Source: CAG-390 sp045644325 (GTDB taxonomy: Bacteria > Bacillota > Clostridia > Oscillospirales > CAG-272). Taken from it: a DNA stretch of 12,923 bases. Numbering within the stretch: the first letter of the stretch is position 1; the number at the start of each line of letters is the position of its first letter. Below are positions 6,852-12,923 of the stretch, one piece after another. Both the position numbers and the translations under genes were made by a program. The notes under the pieces are model-generated. The model was not told where the DNA came from. It did no database searches and saw only the letters and a program-made list of their open reading frames with translations. The stretch lies in contig JAZRGT010000066.1 in NCBI GenBank assembly GCA_045644325.1, positions 1-12,923 of the forward strand. The letters run 5' to 3'.

Positions 6852-7679
6852 ATGAAAAGAAAACTTTGCATAAACGGTAATCCCGGATTCAAGGACGTCA
6901 CCCTTGATCAGACGCTTGACGCGCTCGGCAACGCGGGCTTTGACGGTATTTTCACAGGTTGGCACGTTGGTAAAATGAAGGAAGTTTCAAAACAGATCAG
7001 CGATCGCGGATTTTATTTCCAATCCGTCCACGCGCCCTTCACCGATGCTCACAAGCCTTGGGAATGGGGACCTGCGGGCGACAAGGTCATCGACAATCTG
7101 ATCGACTGCCTTCGCGAAAGTGCCGAGGCGGGCGCGCCGATCGTCGTCGTTCACCCCATCATCGGTATGGACCGCCATAACCCCACCGACCGCGGCATCG
7201 CACGTTACGGCAGACTCGTCCGCGAGGCGGAAAAGCTCGGCATCAAGGTCGCATTTGAGAACGTTGAGGGTATTGAATACCTTGAAAAGATCATCGCGGA
7301 GCTCGGATCGTCGCCCGCGATCGGCTATTGCTGGGATACAGGTCACGAAATGTGCTACAACGGATCGATGGACGTCCCCGCACTCTTCGGTGACAAGCTC
7401 ATCTGCACCCACCTCAACGATAACCTCGGTCAGACCGATCCAAACGAGATCACCTGGCTTGACGATGCACATCTCCTTCCCTTTGACGGTATCGCCGATT
7501 GGCAGGGAATCGCAGACCGCCTCGCAAGAATAAATTACGCGGGCGAGCTGACCTTTGAACTCACCCTCGCCTCCAAGCCCGGCAGAAATACGCACGACAG
7601 ATATAAGGATCTGACCCTCGAAACCTATTATAAGCTCGTTTACGAAAAAGCTGTGCGATTTGCACAAATGATCAAGTAA
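6852..7679 (+). CDS. Sugar phosphate isomerase/epimerase, xylose-isomerase-like TIM barrel
   Basis: A 275-residue cytoplasmic TIM-barrel protein of the AP-endonuclease-2/xylose-isomerase-like superfamily (IolE/IolI-type sugar isomerases and epimerases). Candidate metal and catalytic residues are in order: H60 (QSVHAPF), H101 (VVVHP), E136 (FENVEG), D162 and H165 (CWDTGH), H187 (THLND) and E236 (LTFELT). I start it at the ATG at 6852, preceded by GAGGA 8 nt upstream; an upstream in-frame TTG at 6810 lies inside the -10 element and cannot be the start. It seems to be alone, and no strong terminator follows, so some transcripts may read into the HU gene. The substrate is unknown; the family acts on sugars or sugar phosphates, often from inositol or rare-sugar pathways. 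Confidence 0.87.
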   Translation: MKRKLCINGNPGFKDVTLDQTLDALGNAGFDGIFTGWHVGKMKEVSKQISDRGFYFQSVHAPFTDAHKPWEWGPAGDKVIDNLIDCLRESAEAGAPIVVVHPIIGMDRHNPTDRGIARYGRLVREAEKLGIKVAFENVEGIEYLEKIIAELGSSPAIGYCWDTGHEMCYNGSMDVPALFGDKLICTHLNDNLGQTDPNEITWLDDAHLLPFDGIADWQGIADRLARINYAGELTFELTLASKPGRNTHDRYKDLTLETYYKLVYEKAVRFAQMIK

Positions 7680-7747
7680 ATTTTCGTGAAAAATGATGGT
7701 TGTGCTGATAAATTTCAAATATTTTGACATTTTTTGCACATATTTTA

Positions 7748-7776
7748 TTGACAAGCGGGTAAAAATATGTTATAAT
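7748..7776 (+). promoter_or_regulatory. Consensus sigma-A promoter of the HU gene
   Basis: TTGACA (7748-7753), 17 bp, TATAAT (7771-7776) with a TGT extension. The leader of about 57 nt ends in a TTGGAGGAA ribosome site before the ATG at 7840. Such a promoter fits a highly expressed nucleoid protein. Confidence 0.9.
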
Positions 7777-7839
7777 GCATATACTATCGACGAGTATCTT
7801 GATTTTTAGTCGACACAAATTTTTGGAGGAATATATATT

Positions 7840-8115
7840 ATGACAAAGAAAGAATTTATCGGCGTTATCGCGGAGAAGGCGGGCGTCAGCAAGAAGGATA
7901 CAGAGGCGGTTTACGACGCACTTTGGGCGTCCGTTATTGAAAGCTTAAAGGCGGGCGAAAAGGTTCAGATCACGGGATTTGGCACCTTTGAGGTTCGTGA
8001 GCGTCCCGAGAGAATCGCAAAGAATCCCCGCACAGGCGAGGCTGTCAAGGTTGAGGCTTCTAAATCTCCCGCTTTCAAGGCAGGCAAGGCCTTGAAGGAT
8101 TCGATCAATAATTGA
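7840..8115 (+). CDS. hup: DNA-binding protein HU (HU/IHF family)
   Basis: A 91-residue basic protein, the normal length of HU, which bends and compacts DNA as a dimer. It begins MTKKEFIGVIAEKAGVSKKD, has the core GEKVQITGFGTFEVRERPER (46-65 or so), and the DNA-intercalating arm with KNPRTGE. The start is set by TTGGAGGAA and a consensus promoter. It is monocistronic; its terminator appears to have been split by an insertion (see 8132-8428). The family assignment is firm; HU rather than IHF is favoured because Clostridia use HU. Confidence 0.97.
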   Translation: MTKKEFIGVIAEKAGVSKKDTEAVYDALWASVIESLKAGEKVQITGFGTFEVRERPERIAKNPRTGEAVKVEASKSPAFKAGKALKDSINN

Positions 8116-8188
8116 CATATTCAAAAGCCGCCTTCGGTGGGCTGCGATAGAGCAGTATTAAACTGAATACCACCTACTGACGGAAAAA

Positions 8189-8217
8189 GGACGAAGAATT
8201 GCTGAAATTCTTCGTCC
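8189..8217. terminator. Long hairpin inside the inserted segment
   Basis: A 12-bp perfect stem (GGACGAAGAATT with AATTCTTCGTCC) and a five-base loop. On the minus strand it is followed by TTTTT and would end leftward transcription; on the plus strand the tail TCTCTTCTT is only pyrimidine-rich. It may now replace the broken HU terminator. Confidence 0.6.
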
Positions 8218-8264
8218 TCTCTTCTTGACAAGAACTGCATTTGCAGACACAAATGCGATTTTTA

Positions 8265-8423
8265 GTTATGAGTGATGAGGTTCGCTTACGCTCACCGTTA
8301 TGATATGATCGCCCGGTTTATATAAACTGCACCGCAGGTGCATCATAACTTGGCGAAGCCAATCATAACTCTGAACTCGCTCCAGGGGATCATAACTGCG
8401 TATCTGCCGTACGGCAGATACGC
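8265..8423. repeat. Array of small palindromes with an ATCATAACT spacer
   Basis: ATCATAACT occurs at 8342-8350, 8362-8370 and 8389-8397, and its complement as GTTATGAG (8265-8272) and GTTATGAT (8297-8304). Between the direct copies stand hairpins of unrelated sequence: TGCACC-GCA-GGTGCA (8328-8342), TTGGC-GAA-GCCAA (8350-8362), a degenerate one at 8371-8385 and a perfect 26-bp palindrome at 8398-8423 (arms GCGTATCTGCCGT). A 12-bp palindrome GTTTATATAAAC is at 8316-8327. No ORF here is convincing. Confidence 0.75.
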
Positions 8424-8436
8424 TTCGGGCGGCTTT

Positions 8437-8471
8437 TTGATTACAACTTGATAACATTCTTTTGCTATAAT
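8437..8471 (+). promoter_or_regulatory. Promoter of the two-component operon with 11-bp direct repeats
   Basis: TTGATTACAAC (8437-8447) is followed in 11-bp phase by TTGATAAC (8448-8455), then 10 bp, then TATAAT (8466-8471) with a TGC extension. There is no -35 at 17 bp. The same layout recurs at 10489-10534, so these are probably binding sites of the response regulator encoded next, giving autoregulation. Confidence 0.72.
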
Positions 8472-8501
8472 TAATATGATAAAAAGGAGAGGTGTAACAG
8501 T

Positions 8502-9146
8502 ATGGCAAATATACTTATAGCCGAGGACGAGCGGTCGATAAACGACCTCATAAAGCTCAATCTGACGCTCGTCGGACACAAATGCGATCAGGTTTTTGAC
8601 GGCGGAGCGGCGCTCGAGAAAGCTCTTTCGGGGCAGTACGATCTAATCCTCCTTGACGTGATGCTCCCGGGGCTTTCGGGATTTGAGATCATCGGACAGA
8701 TAAAAACGCCCGTCATATTCGTTACGGCACGCGTTTCGGTTGAGGACAGACTCCGCGGACTCAAGCTCGGTGCGGACGATTATATAGTCAAGCCCTTTGA
8801 GATACTTGAGCTCGTCGAGCGCGTGCGCGCTGTTCTGCGCAGGACGAAGGGCGAGCGGGAGACTTTTGAATTCGACGGTATCCGCGTTGAATTTGACACG
8901 CGGCGCGTTTATAAGGACGGCTCCGAGGTGAGCCTTAAGCCGAAGGAGTTTGATCTTCTTTCGGCGTTCATCACGAATCGAAATCTTGCGCTTTCGCGCG
9001 AAAAGCTGATCGAGCTCGTCTGGAACTTCGATTATGACGGCGATACGCGGACGGTTGACGTTCACGTTCAAAAGCTCCGCGGGAAGCTCGGCATCACCGA
9101 CCGCCTCAAAACGGTCTACAAAATGGGATACAGGCTTGAGATATGA
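8502..9146 (+). CDS. OmpR/PhoB-family response regulator
   Basis: A 214-residue cytoplasmic transcription regulator. The receiver domain (about 1-115) has the acidic pair E8-D9, the phosphoacceptor D52 in LLDVMLPG, T75 and K97 in ADDYIVKPF; the winged-helix DNA-binding domain (about 120-214) has VSLKPKEFDLLSAF, WNFDYDGDTRTVDVHVQKLR and a final YKMGYRLEI. It is slightly short for the family because of a compact linker. The ATG at 8502 follows GGAGAGGTGTAACAGT. Its stop overlaps the kinase start by 4 bp (ATGA), so the two are translationally coupled. Direct repeats in its own promoter and in front of the gene at 10561 suggest the genes it controls. The signal is unknown. Confidence 0.96.
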   Translation: MANILIAEDERSINDLIKLNLTLVGHKCDQVFDGGAALEKALSGQYDLILLDVMLPGLSGFEIIGQIKTPVIFVTARVSVEDRLRGLKLGADDYIVKPFEILELVERVRAVLRRTKGERETFEFDGIRVEFDTRRVYKDGSEVSLKPKEFDLLSAFITNRNLALSREKLIELVWNFDYDGDTRTVDVHVQKLRGKLGITDRLKTVYKMGYRLEI

Positions 9147-10492
9147 AGATGAGATTCTGGCAGAAAACCTATATATTGACGCTGATCTTATTCCTCGTCT
9201 GCCTCAATGCGGGAATAATCTCGCTGACGCTATTCACCCACTCAAAAAGCGTGCGGTCTGCGGAGGAAACCGCGGGCGCGGAGGAGTATTATATCGCGCG
9301 CTCCTTCGAGCGCGATCTTGAGGATATGATGGCGGCGGGAGCGGAGCAGAGCCCCGCGCTTCTGATGAGCTCATACTGCGTATATTACGTTCAAAGAGGT
9401 GTTTTTCTTGCTTTTGAGAGCGGGGAGGGGACGGTCTTTTCAAATTTTCCCGAGCCGATTGATGCTGAGATCGGAACGCTGTTTCATAAAAATATCGTCG
9501 GCGCGCGCCATATCGTTATATGCTCCGAGGCGGGCGGGTATAAGATGATATTCGCAAAGAACGTCGAGAGCCTTGACAGTGAATTCCACGCGCTGACGAT
9601 TACCTTCGTTTGCACCGCGCTCGCCATTTCGTCGCTGCTTGCGATCACGCTTTATTTCGTTCTGCGAAAGCTTTCGCGTCCGCTTGAGAACTTGCAGAAG
9701 ATCACCGAGAGCATCGAGGCGGGCGACCTTTCGATAACAGCCGACGAGAGCGGCAGGGACGAATTCGCGCTCCTTGCGCACAGCTTCAATTCCATGATCG
9801 GAACGATCAAGGAGCAGATGTCGGCACTCGAGGAAAACGCCGAGCATAAGCAGATGCTCGTCGACAATATGGCGCACGAGCTGCGCACGCCGCTGACCGT
9901 TATTCGCGGCTACGCGGACTATCTTGAGCGCGCGGCTGTGAGCGAGGAGGAAAGATTTACCGCGGCACGGTATATCATTTCCGAGGCTGAAAGGCTGACG
10001 AAAATGTCCGAAATCCTGCTCGACACCGCCTATATCCGCGAAAATCCGCCCGAAATGAGCGAGGTAGAGCTTGACGAGGTTCTGCGCAGTACGGCAGAAA
10101 GACTTTCCGCAAAGGCGAGGGAAAGGGAGGTCGAGCTCGTTTGCGAGACCGAAAAGGTGACCGTCAGGGGTAACGCCCTGTTGCTTTCTATGCTTTTTGA
10201 CAACCTTGCCGACAACGCCTTAAAGGCGTGCGCGTCGGGCGGGCGCGTTATTATGAAATGCTCGGCGGGCAGAGCTTCGGTTGAGGACAACGGCAAGGGA
10301 ATGAGCGCGGACGAGCTCAGTCACGTCACCGAGCCCTTCTACCGCACCGACAAATCGCGCTCGCGTGCCGAGGGAGGTGTCGGGCTTGGACTTGCGCTGT
10401 GCAAGAATATCGTCGAGGCGCACGGCGCGAATCTGCGCTTTGAATCCGAAAAAAGCAAAGGAACGAAAATTTTTCTCGATTTTACAAGTTGA
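9143..10492 (+). CDS. Membrane sensor histidine kinase (HAMP-HisKA-HATPase)
   Basis: A 449-residue inner-membrane kinase, partner of the regulator before it. Order: transmembrane helix (about 8-31), an extracellular sensor region of about 115 residues (32-148), a second helix (149-174), a HAMP linker (175-228), the HisKA dimer with H245 in DNMAHELRTPL, and the ATPase domain with the N box FDNLADNALKA (N354/N358), the G1 box VEDNGKGM (D382), and the G2 box GGVGLGLALCKNIVEAHG (411-428). The sensor region matches no family I know and is mostly charged. The start overlaps the regulator stop. Its own stop codon lies inside the first direct repeat of the next operator. Confidence 0.96.
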   Translation: MKMRFWQKTYILTLILFLVCLNAGIISLTLFTHSKSVRSAEETAGAEEYYIARSFERDLEDMMAAGAEQSPALLMSSYCVYYVQRGVFLAFESGEGTVFSNFPEPIDAEIGTLFHKNIVGARHIVICSEAGGYKMIFAKNVESLDSEFHALTITFVCTALAISSLLAITLYFVLRKLSRPLENLQKITESIEAGDLSITADESGRDEFALLAHSFNSMIGTIKEQMSALEENAEHKQMLVDNMAHELRTPLTVIRGYADYLERAAVSEEERFTAARYIISEAERLTKMSEILLDTAYIRENPPEMSEVELDEVLRSTAERLSAKAREREVELVCETEKVTVRGNALLLSMLFDNLADNALKACASGGRVIMKCSAGRASVEDNGKGMSADELSHVTEPFYRTDKSRSRAEGGVGLGLALCKNIVEAHGANLRFESEKSKGTKIFLDFTS

Positions 10493-10534
10493 ATATAACT
10501 TGAATATAACTTGATGACGGAGCTGATGTATAAT
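10489..10534 (+). promoter_or_regulatory. Operator and promoter of the anchored protein-pseudopilin pair
   Basis: TTGAATATAAC stands twice in tandem (10489-10499, 10500-10510), followed in phase by TTGATGAC (10511-10518); then 10 bp and TATAAT (10529-10534). No -35 is recognisable at 16-18 bp. PhoB-type regulators bind 11-bp direct repeats and often replace the -35 about 10 bp upstream of the -10. The first repeat overlaps the kinase stop codon. Confidence 0.75.
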
Positions 10535-10560
10535 AAGGGCACAGAAAGGAGAGTGTAACA

Positions 10561-11835
10561 ATGAAAAATTCAAAGATCATAATTATTGCCGCTTCGCTTG
10601 TACTCGCGGCGGCGCTTGCGCTTTGCGCCTGTGTTTACCTTATCGGCGACGTACCCGATGAAACCCGGGTTTATGACCCCGATGAAATGACCCTTCCGAG
10701 TGTTATCGAGGAAACGCCCTCGGCTCAATCCGAAATGCAGAAGAAATTCGGCGCTTACGGCAGGGAAGAGACGGGAGAGCATGGAGAGCGCATCTTCCGT
10801 CTTTTCACCGAGGAGCAGATCGAGGAGTCGCTGACACTTCGCAAAAACGGCGAACGTCGCATGCTGACCTACGAGGAGATACTTTTTCTTATCAACGATT
10901 CGATCAGAATGTATTTTGAGTATGACAAGATACTCGTTACCGACTTTATGTCTCATACTCATGATAAAACTCCGACGGGGCCGCTCGACTACGATATGAT
11001 GCTGCATAATAACAGATACCGCAGATGCGAGGTTTATACCTACGAATATATCGACTTGATCCCCTACCACGGCGATTATTCGGATAAGACCAGCTATGCC
11101 GATGCCCTTGCGACCTACCGCAAGATGATAGAGGACATCCAAACGATTATCCTCGAGAGATTGCGCATCCACGATACGGGAAGCGACAGCTATTGCCTGC
11201 TCAGTCCCTTGAACGAAAACGATTACCCTCGCCTTTATGGCATCCTGCTTGACGGCGGCAATATCTCCGATGCGGAAAAATATGAAACCGTGCTTAATAA
11301 TACGATCAAGGAATCAATGACGAATATGGAACTTGTAGCCGAAGAGGATAAATATCCACTTGTACGGATGTTGGAGCAGTACGAGCCGAAGTTGGGCAAG
11401 CCTCAGAATTCGATTTATTATATCTCTGCGGATGAGGAGAGCAAAGAAAAGCTCTACCCGACCGAGCAGCTTGAAGCTCTCCACCCCGACGGAAAAGTAA
11501 CCTTGAGCGGAAAGGCTGCTGACGGTAGGGAGATCACCTTTGAATGCGACAGATGGAGCTGGCGCGTGGTATATACAGAGAAGTATATGGAATCCGTAAC
11601 TGTCATTGAGGGACGTTATACGATTCCGATGGTTAATTCTGTCGACGCGGACTTTCTTTCGCTGACTTTGGATAACGAAAGGCTATATATGGTATTTGAC
11701 GGCGATTACATCATGATCTACCAAAGCAATCCCGCTTCACCTAACAATAAAGAGAAGCCTGAGCCGATCAAAGTGGAGGTCACGAGCTTTTACGGTGAAA
11801 AGGTAAGCTCGATGGAGTTGTTCTATGAAAAATAA
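10561..11835 (+). CDS. Membrane-anchored extracellular protein of unknown function
   Basis: I do not recognise this 424-residue protein. It starts MKNSK followed by a hydrophobic segment (5-29) ending LALCACVYLIGDV. This is either a single membrane anchor or a lipoprotein signal with C24 as the lipidated residue; the LCAC sequence is a poor lipobox. The rest is mainly polar and acidic, should lie outside the membrane, and contains a helical stretch TEEQIEESLTLRK (about 83-95), a long central part (100-260) and, from about 300, a probably beta-rich part with GKVTLSGKAADGREITFECD. The start follows GGAGAGTGTAACA. It overlaps the pseudopilin gene by 11 bp, so the products are probably made in fixed ratio and may act together. 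Its promoter carries the putative regulator repeats. Confidence 0.85.
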   Translation: MKNSKIIIIAASLVLAAALALCACVYLIGDVPDETRVYDPDEMTLPSVIEETPSAQSEMQKKFGAYGREETGEHGERIFRLFTEEQIEESLTLRKNGERRMLTYEEILFLINDSIRMYFEYDKILVTDFMSHTHDKTPTGPLDYDMMLHNNRYRRCEVYTYEYIDLIPYHGDYSDKTSYADALATYRKMIEDIQTIILERLRIHDTGSDSYCLLSPLNENDYPRLYGILLDGGNISDAEKYETVLNNTIKESMTNMELVAEEDKYPLVRMLEQYEPKLGKPQNSIYYISADEESKEKLYPTEQLEALHPDGKVTLSGKAADGREITFECDRWSWRVVYTEKYMESVTVIEGRYTIPMVNSVDADFLSLTLDNERLYMVFDGDYIMIYQSNPASPNNKEKPEPIKVEVTSFYGEKVSSMELFYEK

Positions 11836-12820
11836 TAACGGTTTTACGATAGTTGAATTAGTTATCGTCATCGCTGTGCTTGCTCTGCTCGCGGCTGTGC
11901 TGATACCCACGTTTTCGGGTATCGTCAAAAGAGCAAATATTTCCTCCGACGTGCAGACAGCGCGGAATATGGGGGTTATCCTGACGGCGGAAAAGCCGAT
12001 CGGTCCGCGCGAGGCGGTCGATGCCCTCAAGGCAAACGGCATCGAACGGCTTGAGCCAAAGACGAAGTATTACAGTTTTTATTGGATAAAGAGCATCAAC
12101 GCAGTCGTTCTCACATCCGAGGGCGTGCGCCCGATATATCCGGAGACGCTCGCAACCCGGCCTTTCGATCCCGACGATTGGTTCGATCTGACGAATGAAT
12201 ACGCCAAGACTGAGCCCGAGACCGAGGGAACGGAGCCTCCCGCCGAGCCGCCTGAAAACGAAGAAACGACCGCGCCCCCTCCGCCCGAATACGTTACGGT
12301 GACCTATACCTGCAACAATCCCGAATATATAAAGCAATCGCTTGAGAATTTCACGGTCAAGTACGGTGATCCCTGCCGAATCCAAATAAACGTCGAGGAT
12401 GAAGGGCAGTATACGATAACCAAGTATATTGTTTATAAAGACGGTAGGCCGGTTATGAGATCCGATGGAAACGAGTTTGGGACGGCAACAGGATTTGGAG
12501 CTTCTTGGGGTGAATTGAGACACAATGTTGAGGTATATATCCACGTCGTTGAATACTGCATCATAAACTTCGACGGCGAAGGAATTAAGGCAAATAAGTA
12601 TAAATATCGCGGCTTACACGTCGAAGCGGGAACCGACACCGTGCTCGATGCGGACTTCCTCCGCGAGAACTTCATCCCCGACGGCTGTGAGATAGAGTCG
12701 GTCACGGTACAAATGGGCGACGTTACGCTTGCCGATGTCTACGACCCCGTAAAGCAGGAGCTTCGCCTGCAAAACGTGACCGAAAACGTCAAGGTGACGT
12801 TCGTGTTCAAGGAGAAATAA
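11825..12820 (+). CDS. Pseudopilin-like protein with tandem beta-domain C-terminus
   Basis: The 331-residue protein starts with a type IV prepilin leader: MKNNNG, then FTIVELVIVIAVLALLAAV, with probable cleavage after G6, F7 as the methylated residue and the conserved E at +5 (E11). A short pilin-like region (31-125) with VILTAEKPIGPREAVDALKANGI follows, then a P/E/T-rich tether (about 128-156), and two similar modules (about 157-243 and 244-331); each ends in a comparable strand (HNVEVYIHVVE and ENVKVTFVFKE). That makes it much longer than ordinary pseudopilins. No pilus ATPase, platform or prepilin peptidase gene is in the window. The ATG at 11825 overlaps the preceding gene by 11 bp, with TGGAG as a modest ribosome site. 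Displaying the modules at the cell surface is inference. Confidence 0.85.
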   Translation: MKNNNGFTIVELVIVIAVLALLAAVLIPTFSGIVKRANISSDVQTARNMGVILTAEKPIGPREAVDALKANGIERLEPKTKYYSFYWIKSINAVVLTSEGVRPIYPETLATRPFDPDDWFDLTNEYAKTEPETEGTEPPAEPPENEETTAPPPPEYVTVTYTCNNPEYIKQSLENFTVKYGDPCRIQINVEDEGQYTITKYIVYKDGRPVMRSDGNEFGTATGFGASWGELRHNVEVYIHVVEYCIINFDGEGIKANKYKYRGLHVEAGTDTVLDADFLRENFIPDGCEIESVTVQMGDVTLADVYDPVKQELRLQNVTENVKVTFVFKEK

Positions 12821-12823
12821 AAC

Positions 12824-12923
12824 GTCTTTGAAAAATACACTTTTGCAAATATTGAATCAACAGCACCTCCCCGCGGGGAGGTGCTGTTGATTCAATATTT
12901 GCAAAAGTGTATTTTTCAAAGAC
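12824..12923. repeat. Perfect 100-bp palindrome ending at the window edge
   Basis: Every base from 12824 to 12873 pairs with 12923 to 12874, with no mismatch and no loop other than the GCGG centre. The inner GC-rich part (CAGCACCTCCCC and complement) could belong to a terminator for the pseudopilin gene, but the arms are far longer than a terminator and stop exactly at the last base. This is the typical look of a fold-back at an assembly end. Confidence 0.9.

Larger units (their letters stand above)
8132..8428. mobile_element. Apparent small insertion inside the HU terminator (non-autonomous)
   Basis: AAAAGCCGCCTTCGG (8123-8137) and CTTCGGGCGGCTTTTT (8423-8438) join into one perfect terminator hairpin, GCCGCC-TTCG-GGCGGC plus T-run, if the roughly 285 bp between them and one copy of CTTCGG are removed. 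The six-base direct repeat CTTCGG (8132-8137, 8423-8428) would then be the target duplication. No terminal inverted repeats and no protein gene are seen in the insert, so it would be a passive element. That it is an insertion is inference from this geometry. Confidence 0.5.

Noticed and set aside
6987..7754. 255-codon open frame on the minus strand
   Set aside because: It is antisense to the isomerase gene, begins within the HU promoter region and has no ribosome site.
8138..8422. Terminal inverted repeats of an IS or MITE
   Set aside because: The two ends of the inserted segment do not match in inverted orientation over a useful length.
8265..8423. CRISPR array
   Set aside because: The repeated unit is only 9 bp, the intervening pieces are palindromic and of uneven length, and no cas gene is present.
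8266..8579. Short minus-strand open frames over the palindrome array
   Set aside because: The translation simply reads through the hairpins and into the regulator gene; no ribosome site or conserved motif.
11858..12544. 228-codon open frame on the minus strand
   Set aside because: It is antisense to the pseudopilin gene, which has a clear prepilin leader.
12861..12886. Ordinary intrinsic terminator after the pseudopilin gene
   Set aside because: The GC stem is plausible but has no T-run, and the pairing continues far beyond it to the sequence end; fold-back is the simpler reading.

Overview
The window looks like a piece of a Gram-positive anaerobe of the class Clostridia, probably a gut-type Oscillospiraceae or relative. 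The basis is strong GGAGG-type ribosome binding sites, near-consensus sigma-A promoters (TTGACA, 17-bp spacer, TATAAT, mostly with an extended TGn), a lipoprotein-type sugar-binding protein, uronate catabolism genes and many intergenic hairpin repeats. This placement is inference; the window carries no rRNA or other firm marker. The right end falls exactly at the edge of a perfect 100-bp palindrome, so this is probably one end of an assembled contig.

Layout. 1-2474 (minus): a hexuronate operon, uxaC then uxuA, with uxuA running off the left edge about ten codons before its expected end. 2577-3497 (plus): an unknown eight-helix membrane protein with its own promoter and a strong terminator. 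3498-3593: a cluster of intergenic hairpins. 3629-4678 (minus) and 4807-6342 (plus): a PHP-type metallophosphoesterase and an orphan solute-binding lipoprotein, transcribed divergently from back-to-back promoters. 6343-6851: two terminators, a short duplicated piece of a tRNA 3' end, hairpins, and tRNA-Gln(CTG) on the minus strand. 6852-8115 (plus): a TIM-barrel sugar isomerase/epimerase and the nucleoid protein HU. 8116-8501: an apparent insertion that split the HU terminator, carrying an array of small palindromes. 8437-12820 (plus): an OmpR-type response regulator, its histidine kinase, a membrane-anchored protein of unknown function and a pseudopilin-like protein with a tandem beta-domain C-terminus.

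How the genes work together. UxaC and UxuA are steps of D-glucuronate breakdown to 2-keto-3-deoxygluconate; the reductase between them and the later steps are not in the window. The most interesting unit is 8437-12820. The regulator-kinase promoter and the promoter of the anchored protein/pseudopilin pair share one unusual architecture: 11-bp direct repeats of the type TTGAnTAnAAC, a final TTGATRAC half-site, exactly 10 bp, then TATAAT, with no good -35. This is the geometry of PhoB/OmpR-type activated promoters, so I infer that the two-component system controls both itself and the secreted pair. No pilus ATPase, platform protein or prepilin peptidase is present here, so how the pseudopilin is processed and what it does remain open.
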